Of a stretch of DNA of 64,000 nt, positions 24,023 to 32,003 are shown in pieces. Where the stretch lies: assembly GCA_012839565.1 (NCBI GenBank), contig DUMZ01000005.1, positions 1-64,000 of the forward strand, written 5' to 3'. The position numbers and the translations under genes are program-made. Numbering within the stretch: position 1 is the first letter of the stretch; each line of letters begins with the position of its first letter. The stretch comes from Anaerolineaceae bacterium (GTDB lineage: Bacteria; Chloroflexota; Anaerolineae; Anaerolineales; Anaerolineaceae). The notes under the pieces were generated by a model. It was not told the origin of the DNA, searched no databases, and saw only the letters and a program-made list of their open reading frames with translations.

Positions 24023-24766
24023 TCAAAAAACAGTCAGGCAAAAGACAGTCAAAACAGCCAGTTCGCTCAGTTCCGCGCACAAACCAAAGATATCGCCAGT
24101 GAGCCCGCCCAGCTTTTTGCTCGCGCTCACAAAGACCCATAGTATAAGCAAATGAGCCACACCAAACGCGATGAGAGCCTGCCACCTGCCGAAATAAACC
24201 GCCACCGCCAGCATGACCAGCATCTGCAATGCCGCAAGTAGCCAGCTGCTTTTTCGCATGCCTTGTTTGGTCATGTCGCCCAAACCGCCCGGTCGCGCGG
24301 ACGGTTGCAACGCTGCCAAAACCAAAGCCCAACGCCCTGTGGCCGCAGCCAAAGGTATCGCGAAGAAAAGCTGCTCTTTAGGCAAGCTGAACAGTAAAAC
24401 CACCTTTGCCAAGAGTGCCAACACCAGTCCTATTACGCCAAAAGCGCCCAGGTGAACGTCCTTTAAAATGCTCAGTCGTTTTTCACGCGACACAGCCGGC
24501 AAAAGCCCGTCGAAACTATCCGCCAGCCCATCCAAATGCAAGCCACCGCTCAAAGCCACCCAGACGATCGTGGCAAACACCGCCACAAGCGGCGCAGGCA
24601 GGATAAAGCCTAAGCCATAATACGCGCCACCGACCAGCCCGCCAATCAGCAAACCCACTATCGGGAACCATGCCGTGCTGCGCCCAAGCGCGTCAGGCTC
24701 ATATTCGCCGATTTGGGGCACAGGAATGGTGGTGAGAAAACCGATGGCAATGAGCAGAGATTTCAT
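24023..24766 (-). CDS. cobS: Adenosylcobinamide-GDP ribazoletransferase (cobalamin synthase)
   Basis: A 247-residue integral membrane CobS, which joins AdoCbi-GDP and alpha-ribazole(-phosphate) to give adenosylcobalamin(-phosphate). The N-terminus FLTTIPVP, the metal-binding motif LHLDGLADSFDGL (about residues 90-105) followed by LKDVHLGAFGVIGL, and several hydrophobic helices are diagnostic. The length is normal for the family. Its start overlaps the cobT stop by four bases (ATGA), so the two are translationally coupled. Confidence 0.95.
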   Translation of the reverse strand: MKSLLIAIGFLTTIPVPQIGEYEPDALGRSTAWFPIVGLLIGGLVGGAYYGLGFILPAPLVAVFATIVWVALSGGLHLDGLADSFDGLLPAVSREKRLSILKDVHLGAFGVIGLVLALLAKVVLLFSLPKEQLFFAIPLAAATGRWALVLAALQPSARPGGLGDMTKQGMRKSSWLLAALQMLVMLAVAVYFGRWQALIAFGVAHLLILWVFVSASKKLGGLTGDIFGLCAELSELAVLTVFCLTVF

Positions 24767-25809
24767 AGTTTTTCGTCAACACCTGCTTCGTCAAAAGTCG
24801 CCATTTCGTCTTGAATACGTGCCGCCGCTTCGACCAGTTGAAAAGCCAGCACGGATCCGGTGCCTTCGCCCAGTCTGAAGTTCAGGTCAAACAAAGCTTC
24901 CAGACCCAAAAGCTGGGTGCAAATTTCCGCACCAGGTTCAGCAGATTCATGCGACGCGATGAGATATTTTTGCGCTTCCGGTGCCAGACCAATCGCAATC
25001 AGCGCCGCCGCGCCGGCAATATAGCCATCAACCACTACCGGCACGCGCCGGGATGCCGCTGCCAGGACAACGCCCGCCATGCCACCCAGTTCAAAACCGC
25101 CCACATTTGCCAACATCGCGATGGGGTCACCGCAGTCGTCTTTATGGCGTTCAATAACCGCTTCAATCACTTTGATTTTATGCGCCAGGCCGGGGTCATC
25201 CAAACCCGTGCCACGACTGGTCACTTCCGCTACCGGCTTGCCAGAAAGCATGGCGATAATCGTCGCACTGGGCGTGGTGTTGCCAATCCCCACCTCACCG
25301 ATACCCAGTAACTGCGCGCCACTATCGATAAGGTCGTTGGCCACGTCCATGCCGATTTGAATCGATTGTTCCGCTTGCTCGCGGTTCATCGCTGGCCCAT
25401 GCAACATATTTTGTGTGCCCATAGCGATTTTGCGGTCAAGCAAGCCTTCCACGCCGCCAAAATCATAGGCCACACCGATATCCACCACGGTCAACGCCGC
25501 CTTAGCCATGCGCGCGAAGATGTTTACCGCCGCGCCACCGCTCAGAAAATTTAAGACCATCTGCGGGGTCACTTCTTGTGGATAAGCGCTCACACCTTCT
25601 TCGGCGATGCCATGGTCGGCAGCCATAATAATATGCGCTTTCTTTTCAAAACGCGGACGCACTTTGCCCGTCATGCCGGCTAAGCGCACAGCCAGCCTTT
25701 CCAGCTTGCCCAGGGAACCCAAAGGCTTGGTCAAACTTGCCTGGCGCGCCTGCGCTGCCTCGGCAGCTTTTTCATCAAATGGTGGGATAGTTGGGATAAT
25801 CAAAGACAT
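24763..25809 (-). CDS. cobT: Nicotinate-nucleotide:dimethylbenzimidazole phosphoribosyltransferase
   Basis: A 348-residue CobT, which activates the lower-ligand base (for example dimethylbenzimidazole) to alpha-ribazole phosphate. Recognisable segments are LTKPLGSLGKLE near the start, HIIMAADHGIAEEGVSAYPQEVT, a long glycine-rich GEVGIGNTTPSA, and RLGEGTGS carrying the catalytic Glu near residue 315. ATG 25809, with AGGA just upstream, is preferred to ATG 25827. The gene follows a 248-bp spacer with palindromic repeats, so it may have its own promoter or be read through from btuFCD. Confidence 0.95.
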   Translation of the reverse strand: MSLIIPTIPPFDEKAAEAAQARQASLTKPLGSLGKLERLAVRLAGMTGKVRPRFEKKAHIIMAADHGIAEEGVSAYPQEVTPQMVLNFLSGGAAVNIFARMAKAALTVVDIGVAYDFGGVEGLLDRKIAMGTQNMLHGPAMNREQAEQSIQIGMDVANDLIDSGAQLLGIGEVGIGNTTPSATIIAMLSGKPVAEVTSRGTGLDDPGLAHKIKVIEAVIERHKDDCGDPIAMLANVGGFELGGMAGVVLAAASRRVPVVVDGYIAGAAALIAIGLAPEAQKYLIASHESAEPGAEICTQLLGLEALFDLNFRLGEGTGSVLAFQLVEAAARIQDEMATFDEAGVDEKL

Positions 25810-25843
25810 AATTTCCTGTTCAATCATTATTTTTCAAAATGTG

Positions 25844-25871
25844 TTTTTCGTGGTCAGGAGACCACGAAAAA
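25844..25871. repeat. Palindromic element TTTTTCGTGGTC-AGGA-GACCACGAAAAA
   Basis: Perfect 12-bp arms flank an AGGA tetraloop, sharing the GGTC-AGGA-GACC core with 12079-12096. The T-rich arms could also terminate transcription in either direction between btuD and cobT. Confidence 0.8.
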
Positions 25872-25953
25872 ACCCGTTAATATGTCGCCGGTGTTCCCAC
25901 CGCGCGACTTTGTTCTTGGTGTGCAACAACGTGTTAGGTAAGGTCGTGCTTCT

Positions 25954-26001
25954 ATTCGCGTTCGTTTTATTTACGTTCGTTCGCGTTCGGTTCGCGTTCG
26001 A
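25954..26001. repeat. Short direct repeats of CGCGTTCG
   Basis: CGCGTTCG and shorter CGTTCG copies recur several times over 48 bases, next to the inverted GGTC element at 26000-26023. Confidence 0.6.
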
Positions 26002-26023
26002 ACATGGTCTCCTGACCATGTTC
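26000..26023. repeat. Palindromic element GAACATGGTC-TCCT-GACCATGTTC
   Basis: Perfect 10-bp arms flank TCCT, the complement of the AGGA loop, so this is an inverted copy of the element at 25844-25871 and 12079-12096. Confidence 0.8.
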
Positions 26024-26057
26024 AATAAAAGTCCTGAATGCCTGATTATATCTATCA

Positions 26058-27080
26058 CTACTCAGCTTTTTCCAACTCAACATGCCGCAATGTCTGCAGC
26101 AAGTCATAAATGTTTTCAAAACTTTTTTGTTTATGCTGATAACTCAGACGCCAGGTGTTTTCGACAAATTCAAGCTGAATTTCCGCCTCATCTCCCACAG
26201 AAAAACCAGCCCGGTTGAGTGCTTTCTCAGCCCAAATACGATTGAGCCCTTCTGCCTTTAGCATAACCTGACGCGTTGGCATACCGTTCATTTGAAACTG
26301 ACCGGTATAAGCATCAAATTGCACCTTACCTATCGAAAAGACTCTACTAAAGCTGCCATCCAGGGCCAAATCCTCCGGCGCGCCCTGCAAAAACTCCCCG
26401 TTTCTGCCCATCAGCCACACCCGGTCCGCGATACGCATCGCCAAATCCAGGTCGTGTGTGGAAGTCAGGATAGCTTTGTCGTGCCCGTGTGCCAAATCGC
26501 GCAAAAGTTGCATCACTGAGACCCGTCCGGGCAAGTCCAAAAAAGCTGTCGGCTCATCAAGCATCAACAGGGACGGCTCCTGCGCCAAAGCGCGCGCGAT
26601 CATCACTTTTTGCCGTTCACCATCGCTAAGCGTGTGCACAAAACGCTCCGCCAGGGGCGTGGCACCCGCCATTTCCAGAGCGGTGCGCACCACTTTGTGG
26701 TCTTCTTCGCGCATTTGGTCGAACATATCCGTAAACGGAAAACGCCCCAAGCCCACCAGGTCATAAGCGCGCATCGCGCCAACCCGAACAGGCGTCGTTA
26801 GCACAACACTAATGACCTTGGCCAAAGCCTTGTTGTCGTAGCTTTCGATGGGCTTGCCATGCAACATGACCTCACCCGCCAGGGCTTTTTGCAATCCGGT
26901 AATCGTGCGCAAAAGTGTTGACTTACCGGAACCATTCGGGCCAACCAAACAAATCAGCTCTCCGGGACAAAGTTCCAAATTCAGCCCGGTGCTGACAACT
27001 TTTTCAATCTGATTGCCTCTTTTATAGCCAATATCAAGGTCTTTGGCAATTAAGACCGGCGCGCTTAAACCACGAACGAT
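26058..27080 (-). CDS. btuD: Cobamide ABC transporter ATPase, apparent ATC start
   Basis: An ATPase of the iron-siderophore/B12 uptake family with Walker A GPNGSGKST (residues 47-55), signature LSDGERQKVMIARAL and Walker B LLMLDEPTAFLD. A C-terminal extension of about 90 residues has unknown role. The first TTG (26978) would remove the conserved N-terminal strand. Upstream sequence encodes a proper ABC start (SAPVLIAKDLDIGYKRGNQ) with no ATG, GTG or TTG before the in-frame stop. The best start is ATC 27080, four bases after GAGGTGA and inside the end of btuC. A sequencing error is possible. Gene order and the riboswitch support cobamide uptake. Confidence 0.85.
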   Translation of the reverse strand: MVRGLSAPVLIAKDLDIGYKRGNQIEKVVSTGLNLELCPGELICLVGPNGSGKSTLLRTITGLQKALAGEVMLHGKPIESYDNKALAKVISVVLTTPVRVGAMRAYDLVGLGRFPFTDMFDQMREEDHKVVRTALEMAGATPLAERFVHTLSDGERQKVMIARALAQEPSLLMLDEPTAFLDLPGRVSVMQLLRDLAHGHDKAILTSTHDLDLAMRIADRVWLMGRNGEFLQGAPEDLALDGSFSRVFSIGKVQFDAYTGQFQMNGMPTRQVMLKAEGLNRIWAEKALNRAGFSVGDEAEIQLEFVENTWRLSYQHKQKSFENIYDLLQTLRHVELEKAE

Positions 27081-28144
27081 GTCTCACCTCGCCTTTGTCT
27101 CAAAATCACCCAAATCACGAATGGCGCGCCAAAAATAGATGTGACCACGTTCAGCGGCAAGATATAATGACTGCCCGGAAGTTGCGAAATCATATCTGCC
27201 ACCAGTGCTACAATGGCTCCCAAAAGCAAAGTGGCTGGGATAAGCTTTTTATGATCAGAAGTGCGTAACAAATTGCGCGCGATATGCGGCACAGCGATGC
27301 CCAAAAAACCAATCGGACCGGCAAATGCCGTCACCGTCCCTGCCAGGAGTGATGAGCTAATCAAAATCAAGAAACGGGTTTTCTTCACGTTCAGGCCCAT
27401 CGTTTTGGCATAATCCTCGCCCAAAAGCAAAACATTGAGCGCCTTAGGTAAAAACATCACCAGACCAATACCAATCAAAATCACCGGTGCCATTACCCGC
27501 AACTGATTCCAGGTCACGCCACCAAAAGAGCCATAACTCCAAATCATAAAAGCATGCACGCGATCAGGGCGGCTAAAGTAGATTAACAGGCTAACCAAAG
27601 CGTTGGTGGCATAGCCGAACATCAAACCTAAAATCAGCAAGGTCGTCACATTGCGTACCCAGCGACTTACCAGCAAAATCAAACCCAAAACGAGTCCCGC
27701 GCCTATCGATGCCGCCACAGCCAGGGAAATATCACCCAATGTGGTCAAGCCCGAAATAAAGGCACCACTCAAGACCCCTGTGCCCATGACAACCAATGCC
27801 ACACCCAGGCTCGCGCCCGAGTTGATGCCTAAAATAAAGGGGTCAGCCAGCGGGTTGCGGAAAAGCGTTTGCATCTGCAAACCTGCCACACCCAGCGCCA
27901 TACCCGAAAGCACCGCGGCGATGGCTTTCACCAGGCGGTAATTCCTGAAAATATAGACCCAGCTGGACTTTACCTGGTCGGGATTAAAGATAATATCTGC
28001 TATACTCTTAAGCGGAATGTTGACTGAGCCAATCAAAAGGCTCAGCAGAAAAACAATCGGCAGGGCAATCAGGAGAATGGTCAGCCAGTTTTTGGCTGAT
28101 AAACGCCTTCTGAAAACGGGTTTCGTGTGTACCGATTTTTGCAT
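27065..28144 (-). CDS. btuC: Cobamide ABC transporter permease (FecCD/BtuC family)
   Basis: A 359-residue permease with about ten membrane helices and FecCD family landmarks: RLVKAIAAVLSGMALGVAGLQMQTLFRNPLADPFILG near the N-terminus, then GFLGIAVPHIARNLL and LLGAIVALVADMISQ towards the C-terminus. It forms the membrane channel with the adjacent ATPase. The final 16 bases overlap the proposed btuD reading. It follows the binding-protein gene by 27 bases in the riboswitch-led operon. Confidence 0.92.
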   Translation of the reverse strand: MQKSVHTKPVFRRRLSAKNWLTILLIALPIVFLLSLLIGSVNIPLKSIADIIFNPDQVKSSWVYIFRNYRLVKAIAAVLSGMALGVAGLQMQTLFRNPLADPFILGINSGASLGVALVVMGTGVLSGAFISGLTTLGDISLAVAASIGAGLVLGLILLVSRWVRNVTTLLILGLMFGYATNALVSLLIYFSRPDRVHAFMIWSYGSFGGVTWNQLRVMAPVILIGIGLVMFLPKALNVLLLGEDYAKTMGLNVKKTRFLILISSSLLAGTVTAFAGPIGFLGIAVPHIARNLLRTSDHKKLIPATLLLGAIVALVADMISQLPGSHYILPLNVVTSIFGAPFVIWVILRQRRGETSFVV

Positions 28145-28171
28145 CCTGATTGCCCTGCCAGCCTTACAGGC

Positions 28172-29416
28172 TTAGTCGAGTTGCTTGTAATAATACAGCT
28201 CGTAGCCTTCCAAAAGTCCCGGATGGAAAATTTGAATCAAGTCCATCAAGACCTTGTCGGGGTTGGCAACGCCACTTTCGTAGTAATCAGAGCCACCAAA
28301 ATCATTCACTCGGGCGGTGGTGTTATAAACATTACCCGCGCCATAAGCGGCAAAATCAGCATAGCGCGCGTCCATGGCAGCCAGGCTGGCCAAATCCGTT
28401 GCCATACCGGGGTTCAGCCAGAACTCAGCATCTTTGGCGACATCTAAAATCGCTTCAAAGCCAAAGTACGAAGAACCCGTGCCTTCTTCACTGGCAAACA
28501 AATAGTCCGCACCAGCATCACGGAGCAAAACGCCCACGTAACTGTCTTTTTGTGGCACGCTCCAGCTGTCTTCCCAGGCACTGTTTAAAAAGACTGTAGG
28601 CCGGTAAGAAATAGCAACAACCTTTTGTTTGGCTTCTTCGTAGCGCGCGACCATCTCATCAAAGAGTTTGGCAGCTTCGGCTTCTTTATCATAAAAAGCC
28701 GCGATAAACTTGCCCCACTCCGCGCGTCCCAAAGGATGTGGTTCAAGATAGTCTGAGTTCAATACGACGGGTTCGCCAGCTTCAAGCAATTGCGGGTGCA
28801 CATCGTACTCAGCATAGCCACTGGCAGATGCCATAATCACATCAGCGTTCAGCTCAACCACCGTTTCAACATCCAAGGGTGCCATGCTTCCGCCACCGCC
28901 GACTTCCTTAATCATGCCACCCTCAACCCAGTTGCGGACGTCCTGGTTGTAGGTGAACATGGCGGTATCCACGCCAACGATGCTTTCAAGCATGCCAATT
29001 TGCTCCAGGAAAGGGAAATAGGTCGTTGAGAAGGTGATGATGCTTTTGATGGGGGTCGGAATAACCATCGCGTTCCCCACATCAACCATGCCCACGGACT
29101 CTTCAGGCACCAGGGCATAGCTAAAGCTTTGTTCCGCGCCAATCCAGGGTTGGGTCACGGTAAGCAGCTTGTAACCTTCGAAATACTCAAGGGTGAAGTT
29201 TTGGGCATAGTCAATGCTCACTTCTTCCACTGGCTCAACGGTTACGGGCTCGACTTCAGGCTGTTTTTCTTCAGCCTCTTCATCCTGGACTTCTGATTCT
29301 TGTCCAAGACTTAAATCGGCTTCAGGTGAATCAACAGCGACGGGTTCCTTAACGGCAGTACAAGCCGCGCCGAAAAGGAAAACAAACAGGGTCAATACAT
29401 TTAATACTTTCTTCAC
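28172..29416 (-). CDS. btuF: Cobamide ABC transporter substrate-binding lipoprotein
   Basis: A 414-residue binding lipoprotein. The signal peptide ends in the lipobox FGAAC (Cys19), followed by an acidic Glu-rich tether to about residue 75, then a periplasmic-binding type III fold. It includes a segment beginning PTPIKSIITFSTTYFPFLEQ and MASASGYAEYDVHPQLLEAGEPVV. It is longer than E. coli BtuF because of the tether. The start is GTG 29416 with AAGGAGA upstream. The GTG directly follows the TGA of a small ORF in the riboswitch leader. Substrate is inferred from the cobalamin riboswitch and cob neighbours. Confidence 0.9.
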   Translation of the reverse strand: MKKVLNVLTLFVFLFGAACTAVKEPVAVDSPEADLSLGQESEVQDEEAEEKQPEVEPVTVEPVEEVSIDYAQNFTLEYFEGYKLLTVTQPWIGAEQSFSYALVPEESVGMVDVGNAMVIPTPIKSIITFSTTYFPFLEQIGMLESIVGVDTAMFTYNQDVRNWVEGGMIKEVGGGGSMAPLDVETVVELNADVIMASASGYAEYDVHPQLLEAGEPVVLNSDYLEPHPLGRAEWGKFIAAFYDKEAEAAKLFDEMVARYEEAKQKVVAISYRPTVFLNSAWEDSWSVPQKDSYVGVLLRDAGADYLFASEEGTGSSYFGFEAILDVAKDAEFWLNPGMATDLASLAAMDARYADFAAYGAGNVYNTTARVNDFGGSDYYESGVANPDKVLMDLIQIFHPGLLEGYELYYYKQLD

Positions 29417-29482
29417 TCAAATCTCCTTAGAAAAAGATAAACCCCTTCGCGGGAGGAAGGGGCTTGAGTAAATCACGCTCAT
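29417..29482 (-). CDS. Candidate 21-residue leader ORF in the cobalamin riboswitch expression platform
   Basis: ATG 29482 follows a strong AAGGAGG site (29489-29495) with six bases between. The ORF (starting MSVIYSSPFL, 21 residues) runs through the terminator hairpin and ends TGA at 29417, with no gap before the btuF GTG at 29416. CCTCC in the hairpin loop is complementary to GGAGG of the ribosome site. Translation would disrupt the hairpin and couple to btuF. Translation itself is unproven. Confidence 0.5.
   Translation of the reverse strand: MSVIYSSPFLPRRGLSFSKEI
29432..29466 (-). terminator. Attenuator terminator of the cobalamin riboswitch
   Basis: Arms CCCCTTC / GAAGGGG (29456-29462 and 29442-29448) with loop CTCCCGC, followed by TTTATCTTTTT, between the aptamer and the btuF start. 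Confidence 0.75.
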
Positions 29483-29522
29483 CGACCACCTCCTTAATCC
29501 GAGAAGGCTGAATTGGGTCTTA

Positions 29523-29637
29523 GATCAAAGCAGGTCATCTGGCTTGCCAATAAGGCTTACAGTTGCGGTACAGCGCTGGACTCTCACCAGCTTCCACCTT
29601 TACGCCCACGCATCCGGGCATTCGGGCTTCTTTGATC
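29523..29637 (-). ncRNA. Cobalamin riboswitch (B12 box)
   Basis: On the minus strand the 8-bp closing helix CTTTGATC-type (GATCAAAG 29630-29637 with CTTTGATC 29523-29530) encloses the conserved aptamer core: GGTGGAAGCTGGTGAGAGTC, then CCGCAACTGTAAGCC, then AAGCCAGATGACCTGC. These match the B12-box consensus. The element lies between a strong promoter and btuF, followed by a terminator, so bound adenosylcobalamin should switch the uptake operon off. Confidence 0.95.
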
Positions 29638-29653
29638 ATTTTTCGTTGCACTC

Positions 29654-29682
29654 AGTGTACCCCCTGGCGTGAATAAAGTCAA
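29654..29682 (-). promoter_or_regulatory. Promoter of the cobalamin-riboswitch operon
   Basis: TTGACT (29677-29682), a 17-bp spacer and TACACT (29654-29659) on the minus strand, placing the transcript start just before the aptamer. Confidence 0.75.
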
Positions 29683-29734
29683 TACTATTCTGATTCATGG
29701 ATGTTTTGGACATTAAGAAAGTTATGGCCTAAAC

Positions 29735-29763
29735 AAAAAAAGACCACCCGAAACGGATGGCCT
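29735..29763 (-). terminator. Terminator of the lysine fermentation operon
   Basis: On the minus strand GGCCATCC pairs with GGGTGGTC (two G-U pairs) across GTTTC, then seven T residues, 40 bases after the atoA stop. Confidence 0.8.
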
Positions 29764-29802
29764 TATTTATTGAAATTCGTTTTCTTTTCAGAAACAGTCG
29801 AG

Positions 29803-30468
29803 CTAAACCACCATATCAATCAAATTCGGGCTGATGTGTAAAGGCGCGTCAGTGGCAGCCTGAACTTCTTCAACCGTGTATTCAGGGTTGATTTCAATCA
29901 GCTCGAAACCTTTTTCATTGACCTCAATCACACCCATTTCAGTCACGATGAGTTTAACAGCCTTAACAGCGGTTAGGGGCAAGGTACATTCTTTGAGAAG
30001 CTTCGGATTGCCTTTAACGGTGTGCTCCATCGCCACAATAACACGCTTGGCGCCGCTGGTCAGGTCCATCGCGCCACCCATGCCGGGTACCATTTTGCCG
30101 GGAATCATGTAGTTGGCGATGTCGCCGTTTTGGGCAACTTGCAAGGCACCCAAAACAGTAGTTGCCACATGGCCACCACGAATGAGTCCAAATGAGGTTG
30201 CACTGTCAAAGAAAGCCCCACCAGTCAGAATGGTTACAGGCATACCGCCAGCGTTAGAAATGTGAGCATCGTGATTGCTTTCATCAGGAGCAGGACCCAC
30301 ACCCACCATGCCGTTTTCACTTTGGAAGGTAACATTCCGGTCTTCAGGAACATAGTTTGCCACGAGCGTGGGCAGACCAATGCCAAGATTGACTAATTCG
30401 CCATGTTGAAGTTCGCGAGCGACACGTTTGGCGATAAATTCTTGTGTTTGTTGCTTATCCATTGCCAT
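29803..30468 (-). CDS. atoA: CoA-transferase subunit B (butyryl-CoA / acetoacetate type)
   Basis: A 221-residue beta subunit of a class I CoA-transferase with the active-site SENG motif (the Glu that forms the covalent CoA thioester, near residue 50) after GIGLPTLVANYVPED. It also shows GGMPVTILTGGAFFDSATSFGLIRGGH. In lysine fermentation this enzyme moves CoA between butyryl-CoA and acetoacetate (or acetate), releasing butyrate and recycling the acetoacetate arm. Its ATG overlaps the atoD TAA by one base. It is the last gene of the kam operon, followed by a terminator. Confidence 0.94.
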   Translation of the reverse strand: MAMDKQQTQEFIAKRVARELQHGELVNLGIGLPTLVANYVPEDRNVTFQSENGMVGVGPAPDESNHDAHISNAGGMPVTILTGGAFFDSATSFGLIRGGHVATTVLGALQVAQNGDIANYMIPGKMVPGMGGAMDLTSGAKRVIVAMEHTVKGNPKLLKECTLPLTAVKAVKLIVTEMGVIEVNEKGFELIEINPEYTVEEVQAATDAPLHISPNLIDMVV

Positions 30469-31121
30469 TATTTAACTCCTTGCACGATATTATCAACGAA
30501 GACGCCAGGAACGACGACTTCGTTTGGTGAGATTGCGCCAACTGGAACAATTTCTTCAGCTTCTACCACAACCCAGTCCGCCGCGGTTGCCATAACGGTG
30601 TTGAAGTTGCGCGTGGTTCCGTGATACCAAAGATTGCCATTTTCATCAGCTTTATTTGCGAAAAGAATAGCCACATCCGCGCGGAGAGGTTTTTTCAAGA
30701 GATAATCCACACCATCAACATTGATGACTTCTTTTCCTTTTTGGATTTCGGTTCCCAAGCCGGTTTTTACCAAAAAACCACCTATTCCATTTCCACCAGC
30801 ACGGATTTTTTCGACCAAGCTACCTTGCGGGACGAGAACAACTTCAGTTTCGCCTTCAACCATTTGGCGTCCGGTTTCGCGGTTGGTGCCGATGTGTGAG
30901 GCGATAATTTTCTTAAATTGCTTATTGACAACCATCTTGCCAACGCCACGGTCAACAAAACCAGTATCGTTACAAATAAGCGTGAGATCTTTAACGCCTT
31001 TTGCGACCAGGGCATCAATCAAACTTTCAGGGGTGCCGACAGCTAAAAATCCGCCAACCATGATGGTATCGCCATCTTTGATTTTGCTTACGGCTTCTTC
31101 AATGGTGATTCTTTTATTCAT
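30468..31121 (-). CDS. atoD: CoA-transferase subunit A (butyryl-CoA / acetoacetate type)
   Basis: A 217-residue alpha subunit of the class I CoA-transferase, partner of AtoA. Landmarks are IKDGDTIMVGGFLAVGTPESLIDAL at the N-terminus, GNGIGGFLVKTGLGTEIQKGKE in the middle and RADVAILFANKADENGNL. It completes lysine fermentation as butyryl-CoA:acetoacetate CoA-transferase. The kamE-atoD spacer of 93 bases holds a hairpin (31155-31183), so the last two genes may be expressed at a different level. Its ribosome site, AAGGAG, is unusually far from the ATG. Confidence 0.94.
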   Translation of the reverse strand: MNKRITIEEAVSKIKDGDTIMVGGFLAVGTPESLIDALVAKGVKDLTLICNDTGFVDRGVGKMVVNKQFKKIIASHIGTNRETGRQMVEGETEVVLVPQGSLVEKIRAGGNGIGGFLVKTGLGTEIQKGKEVINVDGVDYLLKKPLRADVAILFANKADENGNLWYHGTTRNFNTVMATAADWVVVEAEEIVPVGAISPNEVVVPGVFVDNIVQGVK

Positions 31122-31154
31122 CTATACTTTAGAACTCCTTCTATATTTTTTAAG

Positions 31155-31183
31155 AGACGACCTACTTAGGCGCCAGATCGTCT
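31155..31183 (-). other. Intra-operon hairpin between kamE and atoD
   Basis: On the minus RNA AGACGAUCU pairs with AGGUCGUCU (one G-U pair) across an 11-nt loop. No U run follows, so it looks like a processing or stability element instead of a terminator. Confidence 0.5.
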
Positions 31184-31214
31184 TGATTATATCTTTAATT
31201 TTTTCTTAATTATA

Positions 31215-32003
31215 CTAATGTTGTTGACGCGCTAACAGTTCTTCGCAGAAGTAACTTGCCACGTCGTTGGCATACTTGCCAGGTCCAAAACCAGCATCCG
31301 CGCCAAGCTCCTTAGCCAGTTCATGGCTGATGCGGGGCCCACCGATGATGAGCAAAAAGCGATTACGCAACCCTTCGGCTTCAAGCAGCTCGACCAATTC
31401 GGTCAGGTTTTGGATATGCACGTTCTTTTGGGTGACGGTTTGCGAAACCAGCAAAACGTCCGCGTCAAACTCAACCGCTTTGCGGATGAACTCTTCATTA
31501 CTCACCTGACTGCCCATATTCAGCGCTTCAATCATGCGATAGCGTTCAAGCCCAAAATGCCCGGCATAGCCTTTCATATTCATAATGGCGTCAATACCCA
31601 CGGTATGCGCGTCGGTACCCGTGCTGGCACCCAAGACGCGCAACTTGCGTCCAAAGTTTTCGCGGATAAAGTCGTCCGTTTCTTCCATAGTCATTACATT
31701 GACGTCAACCGATTCAACCTGTATCTCGTCATAGTCAACACTGTGTTTCAATGAGCCGTAAACGACGAAAAAGCTGAAGTTTTTATCAAGCGCGATATGC
31801 GTGGCGACATTCGGTTCCACCAGGCCCATTTTAAGAGCCAGCTGACGGGCAGCCTCAACCGCGCGTTCTGAATCAGCAACGGGTAAAGTGAACGAAACCT
31901 GAACCTTGCCATCGTTCATTGTGTCGCCATAGGGCTTTAGCTTTTTGAGATCCAGGGTAGTACCCAAATTGCTTTGGCGTGTGCTGTAAAGTCCACTACT
32001 CAT
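31215..32003 (-). CDS. kamE: Lysine 5,6-aminomutase beta subunit (B12-binding)
   Basis: A 262-residue beta subunit of lysine 5,6-aminomutase. It holds adenosylcobalamin in the base-off/His-on mode through DAHTVG (residues 131-136, axial ligand His133), followed by a Rossmann-like B12 domain with SQTVTQKN and LLIIGGPRI. With KamD it moves the terminal amino group of beta-lysine from C6 to C5, giving 3,5-diaminohexanoate. Its start overlaps the kamD end by eight bases. The length matches known KamE. Confidence 0.96.
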   Translation of the reverse strand: MSSGLYSTRQSNLGTTLDLKKLKPYGDTMNDGKVQVSFTLPVADSERAVEAARQLALKMGLVEPNVATHIALDKNFSFFVVYGSLKHSVDYDEIQVESVDVNVMTMEETDDFIRENFGRKLRVLGASTGTDAHTVGIDAIMNMKGYAGHFGLERYRMIEALNMGSQVSNEEFIRKAVEFDADVLLVSQTVTQKNVHIQNLTELVELLEAEGLRNRFLLIIGGPRISHELAKELGADAGFGPGKYANDVASYFCEELLARQQH

